Of a stretch of 64,000 nucleotides of DNA, positions 42,906 through 53,837 are shown piece after piece. The first letter of the stretch is position 1, and each line of letters begins with the position of its first letter. Under the pieces are notes generated by a model. It did not search any database. It saw only the letters and a program-made list of their open reading frames with translations, and had not been told where the DNA came from. The stretch spans positions 348,905 to 412,904 of the forward strand of contig JADJVK010000002.1 in the NCBI GenBank assembly GCA_016710625.1, in the 5' to 3' direction. A program made the position numbers and the translations under genes. Origin of the DNA: Saprospiraceae bacterium (GTDB lineage: Bacteria > Bacteroidota > Bacteroidia > Chitinophagales > Saprospiraceae).

Positions 42906-45134
42906 TTAATTTGATTTAATTGCAATTTCTAAAATTCTTTTCAGCATTAAATTTGCATTTTCATTATCAAAATCGTCTATTTCATTATAAATATGCTCTT
43001 TTTCTTGAATCAATCCATTTTTTGCTTTTTGCCCAATTTGTTTTCTTTCCGCATATTCAAACTTCGAAAATGCCCTTCTAAGGAAAGGAAGTTGTTCTAT
43101 AAATATTTCATATTCAAGACTTTCTACCCATTTGTACAATAAATTCCACAACCGACTATCGTAAATTATAATCATACCACTATTATACAAAAATCCATCA
43201 ATCCATAAAGCAACATGTGTTGGTTCATTATTTACAGACAAAGCGAATGAAAAATGGTTGGCTGCCTCACTTTCTGTAAATTGCTGTGCATCAAATAGTA
43301 ATCTGCATACACAGCCTTGAATGGCTTTGTGAATTTGAGTTTGATTATTGATTTTTTGTAAAGTTTGATACCAGTTTTCATAAAAAGCAGGTTGATCTAT
43401 CAGCCTTATCCCATCGTTTACTTTACTGATTAAAGCAAATAATTTATAGGCATTTTCTTCATCCAATCCATAACAAATATTAGGTAAATTGATATAGATT
43501 TTGATAAATAAATGTTCAACAATAGTGTTTAAAATGGTTAAATCAGATTTTCTAACATTTCCATACCTACTCAAATCGACCAATGGATAAGAGCTTTCCA
43601 TTAAATCTGTGATATCATATGAGACAGCTGCAATATTTTCTAATTCGATTAAAGCATTGGGAATCAAAGAGTTTAATTCAGATGGAATCATTAGATTGAT
43701 CAAATCAGTCAACTCTTTTGTTCGATTTGCTTCCTTGATTCTTTTGATAATGACTGCATTTGTGGCAGCTTCTATAGTGTTACCTAAATAGGACAAATCT
43801 ATCAATTGAATCATCATAGTTGGATTCCAACGGATAATCCAAGACTCTTTGAATGTTCCTTTTGTTCTATTGTCGATTCTATTTGCCCATGTGATTTGTA
43901 AGATTTCCAATCGGTGAAATAAAACACTTTTTTTTAAATCATTTTCTTTTCTTAAATCTAAATCAAGTTGTTTGTTTGATTCAGTTAACCCTAATCTTAG
44001 TGATTTGATGATTTGTTCAAAATCAGCTTGTAATGGAACTTTGGGAATATCATCTGGCACTTTCCCAATCTTATTCGCTATAATAAGCTCTTTTTCAATG
44101 AGTTTTAATTTTATTTCATCCCCCATACACATGGTGGATAAAATGGCATCATTCAATTCTTCAAGCCCAGCCTCGGATTTATCTCTAATATCGGCTAAAT
44201 TTCTGGAGAGTTTCAGTGCATCAATGACATGAGCAGCGGTGATATCCATTTTATTTTTCCTAAACAATTTCGCCACTTTACTTAGCCATTTTATATCGAT
44301 ATCTTCCTCATTTTTCCATAAATGACGATACCAACCTGGAGAGGCAATCCCTGCTCCATAGCCCGATTGCATTGATAATCGATCATTCGTCCAAGGAATC
44401 CAAGTACAGGCGACTTTGATTTTGCTTTTAGGGAGACTTTTCAATAATTTTGTATCAGATTTGTAGGTATTATCCAAATCAACTAAAGAAGGAGCATGCC
44501 AAGCTCCACAGATAACAGCTATATTTAAATACATTTCATTTTGGGCAATCCGAATTAATTGCCGCATATTAGCCTCTCTATAGCTATTTTCATTATCTAA
44601 AATCGATGAAATATTATTTGTTCTCAATGCACTCATTGCATCGAAAACGGCATCGAAATGTGCATTTGCAAAATGAGTAGGGTTGTTTTCAAATGAGAAA
44701 TCCCACCATTTTTCGCTATTTTCAAATCCAGCTAAATCAGATAAATAACTCAATGGATCTTTTTGATTTTTAGAATTAGCATTATCTATATTAAAAAAAT
44801 CTGGTGCATTTTCTTTAATATGCAAACTCGTTGCTGCTGATAAATCTAATGAACGAATCGGAATATTATTCTTGTTTGCGAATTTAGCGGCAACCCATTC
44901 TGGTGAAAAAGTGGTGAAAGGATAGAATATAGCGGATTTAGGATTACTCTGGTCGTACAACATGATTGCAACGGGTGGTTTGAGCTCTTTTTGTCCAATT
45001 AGTTTAAGAGCATCCGTTATTTCAGGCGGACCTTCCACAAAAATGATATCTGGTTGAATAGCTTTCAGCCGACTCAATACATTTTTGGCTGAACCAACGC
45101 CATGATGTCTAATCCCTAATAAATGAATAGGCAT
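42906..45134 (-). CDS. DUF5682 protein (TraB/ChaN-like N-terminal domain)
   Basis: The 742-residue protein opens with HLLGIRHHGVGSAKNVLSRL and PDIIFVEGPPE. Near residues 200-215 it has AVICGAWHAPSL, a pattern shared with TraB/ChaN-like (Tiki-related) domains, where paired histidine and glutamate residues bind metal. The rest is helical and unrecognised. This matches the DUF5682 family. Such proteins occur with MoxR ATPases and VWA proteins, exactly as here. It begins one base after the MoxR stop (TAA then ATG), implying tight translational coupling. A metal-dependent hydrolase or scaffold role is inference. The gene is intact. Confidence 0.85.
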   Translation of the reverse strand: MPIHLLGIRHHGVGSAKNVLSRLKAIQPDIIFVEGPPEITDALKLIGQKELKPPVAIMLYDQSNPKSAIFYPFTTFSPEWVAAKFANKNNIPIRSLDLSAATSLHIKENAPDFFNIDNANSKNQKDPLSYLSDLAGFENSEKWWDFSFENNPTHFANAHFDAVFDAMSALRTNNISSILDNENSYREANMRQLIRIAQNEMYLNIAVICGAWHAPSLVDLDNTYKSDTKLLKSLPKSKIKVACTWIPWTNDRLSMQSGYGAGIASPGWYRHLWKNEEDIDIKWLSKVAKLFRKNKMDITAAHVIDALKLSRNLADIRDKSEAGLEELNDAILSTMCMGDEIKLKLIEKELIIANKIGKVPDDIPKVPLQADFEQIIKSLRLGLTESNKQLDLDLRKENDLKKSVLFHRLEILQITWANRIDNRTKGTFKESWIIRWNPTMMIQLIDLSYLGNTIEAATNAVIIKRIKEANRTKELTDLINLMIPSELNSLIPNALIELENIAAVSYDITDLMESSYPLVDLSRYGNVRKSDLTILNTIVEHLFIKIYINLPNICYGLDEENAYKLFALISKVNDGIRLIDQPAFYENWYQTLQKINNQTQIHKAIQGCVCRLLFDAQQFTESEAANHFSFALSVNNEPTHVALWIDGFLYNSGMIIIYDSRLWNLLYKWVESLEYEIFIEQLPFLRRAFSKFEYAERKQIGQKAKNGLIQEKEHIYNEIDDFDNENANLMLKRILEIAIKSN

Positions 45135-46211
45135 TTATGCTATTTCTTTGCAAGCCCTATAAATATCTTTCCAATCTTCCCTTGTTTTTACAACGGTTTC
45201 AAGGTATTCCTTCCACACTACTGTATCTTGGATTGGATCCTTAATGATCGCTCCAGTCAAAGCAGATGCTACATCGTGGGCTTTCATCACTCCATCTCCA
45301 AAATGTGCAGATAATGCCATTCCACTATTAACCACTTCAATAACTTCGGCAGTACTCATGGAGCCACTTGGAGATTTCAACTTCGTTCTTCCATCATCTG
45401 TCGAACCACTTCTTAACTCCCTGAAGATTTTCACAATTCTTTGAATTTCAAGTAGTGATGGCAATTCTGTTGGGATTTCTAAGTGTTTTGAAATAGTTGC
45501 TACTCTGGTTTTCACAATTTCAACTTCTTCATCTGTCGAACTAGGGACTGGCAAAATGACTGTGCTAAATCGCCTTTTCAAAGCAGCAGATAAATCATTC
45601 ACCCCTTTATCTCGATTATTTGCAGTGGCTATAATATTGAATCCTTTGATAGCTTGTATTTCAGTGTTTAACTCTGGAATAGGCAAAGTTTTTTCAGATA
45701 AAATGGTAATCAATGTGTCCTGAACATCTGCTGGAATTCGAGTTAGCTCTTCAATTCTAGCAATTTTTCCGTTTTTCATTGCATTCATTACTGGGGTCGA
45801 AACCAAGGCATTTTCTGTTGGACCTTCTGATAATAATTTTGCATAATTCCACCCATAACGAATGGAATCTTCACTAGTTCCAGCAGTGCCTTGAATGAGT
45901 AATTTGGAGTCGCCTGAAATTGCTGCTGCGATATGTTCGGAAACCCATGATTTGGCAGTGCCGGGTAAGCCATACAATAACAATGCTCTATCGGTGGTTA
46001 GAGTGGCAACGGCAATTTCAATCAATCTTTTTTGTCCGATATATTTTGGTGAAATTTCAAAACCATTTTTTAGTTTGCCTCCCATCAAATATTTTACAAC
46101 TGACTGAGGGCTCATTTTCCAGTTTGGTGGTATTATGCCTGAGTCATTTTGGATCAAAGCTTCCAACTCTTGTGCAAATTGGAGTTCAGCATGTTGGTGT
46201 ATAATATTCAT
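45135..46211 (-). CDS. MoxR-type AAA+ ATPase
   Basis: The 358-residue AAA+ protein has Walker A GLPGTAKS, a Walker B region KIARIEELTRI in which E-E replaces the usual D-E, sensor 1 FNIIATANNRDKG and an arginine-finger LKRRFST, followed by the helical lid. This is the MoxR branch, which remodels or activates partner proteins using ATP, usually with a VWA protein. It lies in the middle of the cassette, abutting the DUF5691 gene upstream and the DUF5682 gene downstream with no spacer on either side. The gene is intact. Confidence 0.93.
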   Translation of the reverse strand: MNIIHQHAELQFAQELEALIQNDSGIIPPNWKMSPQSVVKYLMGGKLKNGFEISPKYIGQKRLIEIAVATLTTDRALLLYGLPGTAKSWVSEHIAAAISGDSKLLIQGTAGTSEDSIRYGWNYAKLLSEGPTENALVSTPVMNAMKNGKIARIEELTRIPADVQDTLITILSEKTLPIPELNTEIQAIKGFNIIATANNRDKGVNDLSAALKRRFSTVILPVPSSTDEEVEIVKTRVATISKHLEIPTELPSLLEIQRIVKIFRELRSGSTDDGRTKLKSPSGSMSTAEVIEVVNSGMALSAHFGDGVMKAHDVASALTGAIIKDPIQDTVVWKEYLETVVKTREDWKDIYRACKEIA

Positions 46212-47776
46212 TTACAATATTTTATAATCGTTTAGTAAAGCTCGAATTTCAAATGATTGCTGAATGGGAATAAAGACAATATTTTTCCATAAATCATTTT
46301 CCATTCCTAGTTCTTTTGATTCATTATCCAATTTCATCAAGAAAATTTTAGAATCCTTATGAAGATGCCGCTGCATAAATAGGATTAATTTTTGTGGAAT
46401 GAACCGTTTGAACTTAAATATTGCATCATAACATTTTTGTATAAATATAGTTGAAAACGACAAGGACCAAGATGCATCATTTGAAATAATGCCTTTTTCA
46501 ATAATATTTTCATCAAAGAACAATTCATTTTTAATGATAAGTTCTTCAAAGTCAGATATGCTTAGGATTTCAAATAAATGTCGGGTTAAGTTTTTTCGAT
46601 CATTTTCAATTAGAATTTTCGATAAGGATTTATTTTTTTGAAAATAAGCATTGTTTAAAAGATTAGGTAAAAAGATAGCCTCTTTTTTTCCATCGAGAGT
46701 AACAATAAATGCTTCATTTCTGGCAAAATAGCTGATTGTATCGAAGCTATTTTTTTTAGTGCATTATTCCAATATTCCAAAGGTAGATTCTGAATAAAAT
46801 GACTTAACCAATATTTAGGTTTTGAATGAAATAAGCCAATATCCATATTTTTAAGCTCAATGCCATAGGTTTTATCCATATTTTCTTCATTCCAAAAGGA
46901 ATCTTCTTCATTTGGTAAATTGAATTTAACACTTTTTAGCAACCAATTTTCACTAAAATAAGGTTGAAGTTTTTCAACAGTTTGACGATGTAAAATTGAA
47001 TTGTCGTATTGCAATAACTTACTAGCAATCAGGTATCTGCATTCTTTGTGAATACTTTTTTCTTTTGGAAGATACTTAAAATTGTATTCATACATTTTTT
47101 CAAAAAAGGCTACATCAGCGAAAGTGAAATTTGATAAAATAGATTCGATGATCAATTTTTGAAAACTCAAGGGCTCATTGAAAAAATCTGCATCTAAAAG
47201 TGAATAAGCAGCATTCAAATCATTATTTCTAATTTTTAAAAAGGCTATTTTCCGTTCAGTTACCTTCCCGAATTTCCATATTTCCAGCCAGTTTGTTGAA
47301 GTTTGATAGGTTGGAAAATAGGGCAAAATAGTGGCGGCCTTTTTGCCGAGTATATTTATTGTTTTTTGTTTGATTTCACTATTTAGGTTTTCATGTTGCT
47401 TCAATATAGTAACCACCAAATTATTGGGTAAAATCCAATCGTTTTTAATCAATCTATCCAACCAAATTTCTACAAAATATAAATAATTTAGGGTAGGTAA
47501 TTCTTTAATTTTCTGATAACAATATATCAAATTGGAATGGCAAATAGTTTTGTTTTCATGCTCTTCGTGGTCATTGTTTTGCAAAGCTAATTTGAATGAT
47601 TTGTTACCACTTTTTTGAAAATAAAGATGGAGGTAAATCGCCCTCAATAAACTTGTTTCTACATCATTTTCGCTAAAATTTATCAATGATTTTTGAATTT
47701 GCTCTGGTAGTTCACCCATTAAAAAAGGTTTTCTGGAAGTACCCAATAATGCTATGTTTTCAATTGTTTTATTCAT
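46212..47776 (-). CDS. DUF5691-family protein, frameshifted
   Basis: The protein starts IENIALLGTSRKPFLMG, the typical opening of DUF5691 proteins, and is otherwise helical (HEAT-like impression). The first frame ends at 46655. One lost base in the T8 run at 46750-46757 lets the sequence continue as SYFARNEAFIVTLDGKKEA and on to the stop at 46212, ending SFEIRALLNDYKIL, for about 521 residues in total. Its start overlaps the SWIM gene stop (ATGA) and its stop adjoins the MoxR start. Function is unknown; co-occurrence with SWIM, MoxR, DUF5682 and VWA genes suggests a subunit of the same machine. Confidence 0.78.
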
Positions 47777-49107
47777 AATATTTGATAATTATGATCTGAA
47801 AAAATACCAAAAGGAATAAAATATTGATTGGATAACAAACCAGCGATGACACTATTTTTATCATGAATCATCATCAAATTCAACAATTTCTCTAAGGGAT
47901 AGTTTGGGTCGATTTGTTTTGCATTATTTTGATAGTCAATAATATAGGTGTTGTTTTGTGAAGTTTGAATGTTTGTAGAATTTATTAAAATCGGGAAATC
48001 TTCTATCCAAGGATTTTCTAAAATAGCTGATTGTAGCTTTTGGTCAATAACTTCCCAATTATCATCAGCTTTTAAGTGTAATTGCTGGTTGGGTGGTGCA
48101 ATATGCTCTTTTATAATAGCTCTTTGAGGAAAAGCTATATCGAAATAAAGCAATTCTGCATGGAAAAACATTCCTGATATCAATTGACTATCCAATGGAG
48201 CGAACCTTGTCCCAAAATTAATGATCAATGCTGGTTGGTTGCTTTGAATTCCCCACAACCAATTTTTCTGAGTAATTAAATCATCATTTTCCTCTATCAT
48301 TTGACCAATTACCAACCAATCATCTTTTACTCCTTTTTGTTCAGATGCCAACAAATCTTTCGTGGATTGACTCCAGCCGATTAAATTCTTTATGGTGTTT
48401 TGTAATGGAATTGGTTGATTATCAATATTCTGATAAGCATCCATTAGGAAATATGTTTTTCCAATGATTTGTAAAGCTTCTTGATGCCATTGGTCGGTCT
48501 TGCTAAAATCTAGTTTTTGTAGTTTTCTGATGAAGTTTGCTAGTCCCGGAGCTTTTGCATCCACCAGCCTTGCAGCCATCTTTTCGAAGTAATTATTTTC
48601 TTTATAGGGCAATTGCAAAATGCCATTTTTTATTAAATCTTTTAACCAACGATCTAATTCAGCTATGCCACTTTCTACAAAAATTGCTCTTTCCGTTTTT
48701 CTTTTATCTTGCTCTTTTTCTCTTTTTTCTATAATTTCGGGTGTTAATTCTTTGGCTGGCATTTCAACCTTTCCCCTTTTTTGTACTCTTTTATCCAACC
48801 AGTCTTTTATGTCAGTTGGTTCCTCTGTATCTGTAAAGGATTGATTATCATTTGAATGTAATAATAGTAAAGCAAGTACATGGATGCAAGGAAATTTCCT
48901 GGAAGGACAGGAGCATTTATAGCCTAATGGAATTAATTCAATTTGAGTTTGATATGGTTCAATAGCTGAGCCTTTTATTTTACCCCATATTCCTCTATCA
49001 CTTTTTGCTATGACTTTCCACTTCTCTTTTATTGCCATTTTTTTGCTAGTATCCAAAGATTGAGCATCAGGAGCTAAATTTTCTATATCAATATTGGATA
49101 ACTGCAC
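47773..49107 (-). CDS. SWIM zinc-finger protein
   Basis: The 444-residue protein has the SWIM motif CxC-xn-CxH at about residues 64-76 (CSCPSRKFPCIH), a zinc site that can bind DNA or protein. A charged segment (about 115-145) and a long helical part follow. The start codon is a GTG at 49107. It is the first gene of the cassette and overlaps the DUF5691 start by four bases. In this context the SWIM domain may serve as the recognition part that brings the MoxR ATPase to its target; that is inference. The gene is intact. Confidence 0.88.
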   Translation of the reverse strand: MQLSNIDIENLAPDAQSLDTSKKMAIKEKWKVIAKSDRGIWGKIKGSAIEPYQTQIELIPLGYKCSCPSRKFPCIHVLALLLLHSNDNQSFTDTEEPTDIKDWLDKRVQKRGKVEMPAKELTPEIIEKREKEQDKRKTERAIFVESGIAELDRWLKDLIKNGILQLPYKENNYFEKMAARLVDAKAPGLANFIRKLQKLDFSKTDQWHQEALQIIGKTYFLMDAYQNIDNQPIPLQNTIKNLIGWSQSTKDLLASEQKGVKDDWLVIGQMIEENDDLITQKNWLWGIQSNQPALIINFGTRFAPLDSQLISGMFFHAELLYFDIAFPQRAIIKEHIAPPNQQLHLKADDNWEVIDQKLQSAILENPWIEDFPILINSTNIQTSQNNTYIIDYQNNAKQIDPNYPLEKLLNLMMIHDKNSVIAGLLSNQYFIPFGIFSDHNYQIL

Positions 49108-49199
49108 TTATTAAATTTATTTTTTCAATTGAATTGTGAAGGTAAAAAAATATCTTAAAAATATATTATCAATAAATTTAATAATTATGATACTTATTT

Positions 49200-49207
49200 T
49201 ATATTCG
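49200..49207 (+). promoter_or_regulatory. Promoter -7-like box for third SusC/SusD pair
   Basis: TATATTCG fits TAnnTTYG, 34 bases before the SusC ATG and divergent from the SWIM gene. Confidence 0.4.
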
Positions 49208-49241
49208 TTCGCTATTATTATTAATTAACAAATTTAAATTT

Positions 49242-52235
49242 ATGAAGAAAGGATTTACTTGTATTTTGTTCTTACTTTTCTTTCATCTGGGATATTCTCA
49301 AGGATTGAAAGTATTAGGAACAATTAAAGATGATGTTGGAATACCATTACCAGGAGTTTCTGTTTTAGTGAAAAATACAATTCAAGGAACAGTTACAAAT
49401 AATGATGGTAATTTTGTTATTGAAGTGCCAAATACAAATTCTGTGTTGGTTATTTCATATATTGGGTATGCACAACAAGAAATATCCGTTGGAAATCAGA
49501 ATAATTTTGATATTGTTTTAAAAGAATCTAATACACAACTGAACGAAGTTGTTGTAGTTGGTTTTGGTACAGCTTATCGAAAAGATATGACTGGTTCTGT
49601 TTCAAAACTAGGAGCTAAGGAGTTTGAATTACAACCTGTACAGTCATTTGAGAATGCAATGCAAGGTAGATCTGCAGGGGTTTTCATGAATTCAGGAAGC
49701 GGTAAGTTAGGACAAGGATTGAATATTAGAGTAAGAGGTATTTCTTCTGTCTCAGCTGGCAACCAACCTTTATTTGTAATTGATGGGGTACCTGTTATCT
49801 CGGATGCTCTTGGTAGTGGGGATGAGCCAGATAACCCATTGGCGACGATTGCACCAGAGGATATAGAGAGTATTGAAGTGTTAAAAGATGCAGCAGCTTC
49901 GTCCATTTATGGTGCAAGAGCATCCAATGGAGTAGTAATTGTTACTACAAAATCGTCAAAAGGTGGAAAAACAAAAGTTGAATTTGGATATTATGGTGGC
50001 TTTAGTTCCCCAACTAGAAAGAGAGAATGGTTAAATGCAGCTGAATATCGTGAACTATTTAATTATGCAGCAAAACATTCAGATTATGGCGAATTAGTTG
50101 GTTCTGAAGAATTTGCAAGTGAAACAGGTTCAAGTGATTGGGAAAAAAATTATGATACAAAATGGGCTGACCAAGCTTTTCAGAATGGAGGTGTAAATAA
50201 TGCCCATCTAAGTCTAAGTGGTGGTGATTCAAAGACTTCCTTTTTGTTAAGTGGTTCGTTCAACAATCAAAAAGGTATTATTATTGGTAACTCAATGGAT
50301 AGAAAAAATATAAGATTAAATCTTGACCATAAGATTAATAAAAAATTGAAGTTTGGTACGAATTTGAGTCTCGTAAGAAGTTTGAATAAAAGAGTACCTT
50401 CTGATAATGCTTTTTCCAACCCATTGCAATTGAATGCTTTGCCTCCAATACAACCTGTTAGAGATTCAGCGACAGGTTTGTTGAATAGAAATACTTTGTA
50501 TTACAATAATTTAGCTGATGTTGAAAATGGCAATAATGATGCTTTGACTTATAGATCTATCAGTAGTATCTATGGTCAATGGGATATAATGGATCGATTA
50601 TCATTTCGTTCTGAGTATGGTATCGATTGGTTAAATCTTCAAGAAGAGCAATATTTAGGTAAATTGACAGAAGATGGTGGTCCAAGTGGCTATTCATTTT
50701 CTAATCAAGTAACAAGCCTAAATCAAAACGTAAATAATTACTTTACCTATCAACAAAAAGTAAATAACGATTTAGAATTAAATGCAACTTTAGGTATGCA
50801 ATTTAATTCTGGTGAAACCAACTCAACTTCTGCTACTGGTAGAGGATTTGCAAATGATAGATTTAAGAAAATTGCTTCATCAGCGAAAATAACAGCAGCT
50901 TCATCAAGTGGAACTGGATATGCTTTTACATCATACTTTGCAAGAGCAAACACAAAATTTATGGATAAGTTTTTGTTTGGTATTAGTGGTCGTGTTGATG
51001 GCTCATCTAGATTTGGTAAAGATAAAAGATGGGGATTTTTCCCTGCTGTTTCAGCAGGTTATATTTTGAGTAATGAGTCTTTCTTGAAAGAAAATAAAAC
51101 AATAAATTTCTTGAAAATTAGAGGAAGTTATGGAAGAACAGGAAATGCAGAGATAGGAAACTTTGCTTCAAGAACTTTATGGGGTTCAGAATTTGTAGGT
51201 GATTTAGCAGGTACAGTTCCTACACAATTGGGAGTTAGTAATCTAACATGGGAGAATACAGATCAATTAGATTTAGGTGTTGAGTTCGGATTATTCAATG
51301 ATAGATTGTCAGCGACATTTGACTATTTCGAAAAGAAAACTAAGGATTTACTACTAGATTTACCTATCCCATCTGCAAATGGTTATACTTTCATAACGAA
51401 AAATTTAGGCAATCTGAGTAATAAAGGGATAGAACTAACAGTAACCTCTCAAAACCTAGTTGGAAAATTCAAATGGAGTACAACTTTTAATATTTCTACT
51501 TACAAAAACAAAATTACGAATTTGAATGGAAGTACAATTGATGGGGGTTCTAGACAATTAGGAAGAATATCAGAAGGAAAACCATTTGGATATTTTTATG
51601 GTGCAAAATATGCTGGTGTAAATCCCGATAATGGAAATGCACAATATTTTGGAATTGATGGAAAAAAATATGATCAAGAAGATTTCTTATCACTTCCTGA
51701 TTCAATGCAAAATCAAGTTGTGGGTGATCCAAATCCTGACTTTTTTGGTGGGATGAATAATCATTTTTCTTATAAAGGAGTTGCATTAGATATTCAATTA
51801 CAATTTATATATGGAAATGATTTGTATAATACTGCTGGTTTCTTCCAATCTGTAAATGGAGATTATTTCGACAATCAATCTAAGGATCAATTGGCATATT
51901 GGAGAAAGCCTGGTGATGTTACTGATATTCCAGAACCAAGATTATATAGTGGAAATGGATCTATGAAATCAAGCCGTTGGGTTCAAGATGGCTCCTATTT
52001 GAGAGTGAAAGCAGTAACCTTGAGTTACACGATTCCAAGAAATTGGGTAAGTAGCAATCTGAAAATGGAGAATTTGATGGTGTATATGTCTGCACAAAAC
52101 CTATTTACTTTTACAAAATATAATGGTTATGACCCAGAAGTAAGTACCTATTTTGGAGGAGTGAATCTTGGTCATGATTTTTATACACCTCCTCAAGCAA
52201 AAATTATTACTTTCGGTGTAAATGCAACTTTTTAA
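49242..52235 (+). CDS. SusC/RagA-family TonB-linked outer-membrane protein
   Basis: The intact 997-residue SusC has a signal peptide (FTCILFLLFFHLGYSQ), a CarboxypepD_reg-like domain (LKVLGTIKDDVGIPLPGVSV), the plug with NEVVVVGFGTAYRKDMTGSV, LNIRVRGISSVSAGNQPLFV and DAAASSIYGARASNGVVIVT, and a barrel ending in ITFGVNATF. The plug is closer to the common RagA type than those of the two earlier loci. It should import a nutrient together with the SusD-like lipoprotein encoded 19 bases downstream. No enzyme or regulator nearby shows the substrate. Confidence 0.94.
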   Translation: MKKGFTCILFLLFFHLGYSQGLKVLGTIKDDVGIPLPGVSVLVKNTIQGTVTNNDGNFVIEVPNTNSVLVISYIGYAQQEISVGNQNNFDIVLKESNTQLNEVVVVGFGTAYRKDMTGSVSKLGAKEFELQPVQSFENAMQGRSAGVFMNSGSGKLGQGLNIRVRGISSVSAGNQPLFVIDGVPVISDALGSGDEPDNPLATIAPEDIESIEVLKDAAASSIYGARASNGVVIVTTKSSKGGKTKVEFGYYGGFSSPTRKREWLNAAEYRELFNYAAKHSDYGELVGSEEFASETGSSDWEKNYDTKWADQAFQNGGVNNAHLSLSGGDSKTSFLLSGSFNNQKGIIIGNSMDRKNIRLNLDHKINKKLKFGTNLSLVRSLNKRVPSDNAFSNPLQLNALPPIQPVRDSATGLLNRNTLYYNNLADVENGNNDALTYRSISSIYGQWDIMDRLSFRSEYGIDWLNLQEEQYLGKLTEDGGPSGYSFSNQVTSLNQNVNNYFTYQQKVNNDLELNATLGMQFNSGETNSTSATGRGFANDRFKKIASSAKITAASSSGTGYAFTSYFARANTKFMDKFLFGISGRVDGSSRFGKDKRWGFFPAVSAGYILSNESFLKENKTINFLKIRGSYGRTGNAEIGNFASRTLWGSEFVGDLAGTVPTQLGVSNLTWENTDQLDLGVEFGLFNDRLSATFDYFEKKTKDLLLDLPIPSANGYTFITKNLGNLSNKGIELTVTSQNLVGKFKWSTTFNISTYKNKITNLNGSTIDGGSRQLGRISEGKPFGYFYGAKYAGVNPDNGNAQYFGIDGKKYDQEDFLSLPDSMQNQVVGDPNPDFFGGMNNHFSYKGVALDIQLQFIYGNDLYNTAGFFQSVNGDYFDNQSKDQLAYWRKPGDVTDIPEPRLYSGNGSMKSSRWVQDGSYLRVKAVTLSYTIPRNWVSSNLKMENLMVYMSAQNLFTFTKYNGYDPEVSTYFGGVNLGHDFYTPPQAKIITFGVNATF

Positions 52236-52254
52236 TAATAATCAAAAATAAGAT

Positions 52255-53632
52255 ATGAGAAATAAAATATATTTAATTTCACTTTTTACAGCTTTCCTAT
52301 TTGGAAGTTGTGTGAAAAATTTGGATATAAATCCAGAACAAAACATTGATGCTTCAGTGGCATTAGAAAACGCTGAAGATATCAGATCTGCTCTTATTGG
52401 CACTTATGCTATCTTACATGGTGGTGCTTTGTATGGCACAAATTTGAATTTAGTTCCTGAATTGATGGGATCAGAAGATTATTGCCAATGGAGAGGAACA
52501 TTCCAAAGTTTTAGACAAATCATGAATAAAGGAATGTACGTTGATAATGCTGAAGCTTCCAGAACTTGGATAGCAGCATATAGAGCTATCAATGTTTCAA
52601 ATAATATTATAGCAAATTTGAATAAAGTTGAGGATGAAGATTTGAGAAAAGAATTTGAAGGTGAAGCTAAATTTCTAAGAGGTGCAATGTATTTTGAACT
52701 AATCAGATTATATGCAAAGCCATGGGATAATACTGGAACTAATGATGGTGCTGGTGTGCCTTTGATCTTAACAGCCTCAAATGATGAGACTACAGCTAGT
52801 GTGAAAAAAGGGAGAGACAATATTAATGCAGTTTATACTCAAATACTTAATGATTTGAAAGATGCTGAAAAGAACTTGCCAGAAAGTTTTGATGGAAGTG
52901 AAAGGTTTAGAGCTACTACCTACACGGCAAAAGCATTTTTAGTAAGAGTTTACTTACAACAAAGCAAGTTTGCTGAGGCATTAGCTTTAGCAAATGAAAT
53001 AATTGAAAGCAAAGTATTTAGGTTGAATCCAGCTATCGCTGCTACTTTTTCCAATAAATTCACGAATGAAACGATAATGGAATTGTATAATAATGACCAA
53101 AATAATGCTGGTGAAAGTAATGATGGTTTGACTACCTTTTATGCAAGTTTATCAGGGATTGGAAGATCAGATATTAGAATTTTGGCACCTTTCACGGATA
53201 AATATGAGGCAACTGACGAAAGATTAACTGAACTCACTTATGAAGGAGTTGGTAGAAGATCTGGATCAACACAATGTGGTAAATGGAAAGCATATGGGCA
53301 AAAATATTCCTGTAATTAGATTGTCTGAAATGTATTTGGTTAGAGCTGAATGTAATCTACGTTTAGGTTCTGAAATTAGGCAAAGTCCTTTAGCGGATAT
53401 AAACTTGATTAGATCAAGGGCAAAAACAACACCGTTGAACAGTGTCGTACTAGATGATATTTTGTTAGAAAGAAATTTAGAATTATGTTTTGAAGGATTG
53501 AGAATTCATGATATCAAAAGAAATAAACTTAGTACGGGAATGTATATGTGGAATGACAACAATTTAGTTTTTCCGATTCCTATTAGAGAAATCAGAGCAA
53601 ATAGCTTGTTGACTCAAAATGATGGCTATTAG
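52255..53632 (+). CDS. SusD/RagB-family lipoprotein, frameshifted
   Basis: A lipoprotein signal with lipobox FGSC begins the protein. The SusD helices follow (EDIRSALIGTYAILHGGALYG, FLRGAMYFELIRLYAKPW, TYTAKAFLVRVYLQQSKFAEAL). The first frame ends at 53319; an extra base near 53297 separates it from the continuation IPVIRLSEMYLVRAECNLR, LLERNLELCFEGLRIHDIKR and the stop at 53632. The complete protein is about 458 residues, normal for SusD. It belongs to the RagB/SusD branch, unlike the SusD-like_2 proteins of the other two loci. It is the partner of the SusC encoded just upstream. Confidence 0.88.
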
Positions 53633-53648
53633 AAAATAGTTGAAAAAA

Positions 53649-53687
53649 AATAAGGCTCAGTGAGAGAAATTCTTACTGAGCCTTATT
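53649..53687. terminator. Hairpin terminator between SusD and selD operons
   Basis: A 16-bp stem (aataaggctcagtgag with cttactgagccttatt, one mismatch) lies 16 bases after the SusD stop. The T run is better on the minus strand (A8 at 53643-53650), so it may serve both directions. Confidence 0.75.
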
Positions 53688-53837
53688 TATGTTTAAGAAA
53701 TTTTATTATTGGACATTTACCAAAATACTATCAATAATTTGATCATTGATTTCCAATTGATAACTTCAAAAGCAAAGTTTTTTTCAAAAGGCTATGTGAA
53801 ATATTTTATCATTTGCTTCATCAAACTAAACAGTCCC

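Noticed and set aside
45135..46211. Magnesium chelatase or gas-vesicle GvpN type ATPase
   Set aside because: Neighbours (VWA, DUF5682, DUF5691, SWIM) and the sequence style fit the MoxR branch; no gas-vesicle or chlorophyll genes are present.
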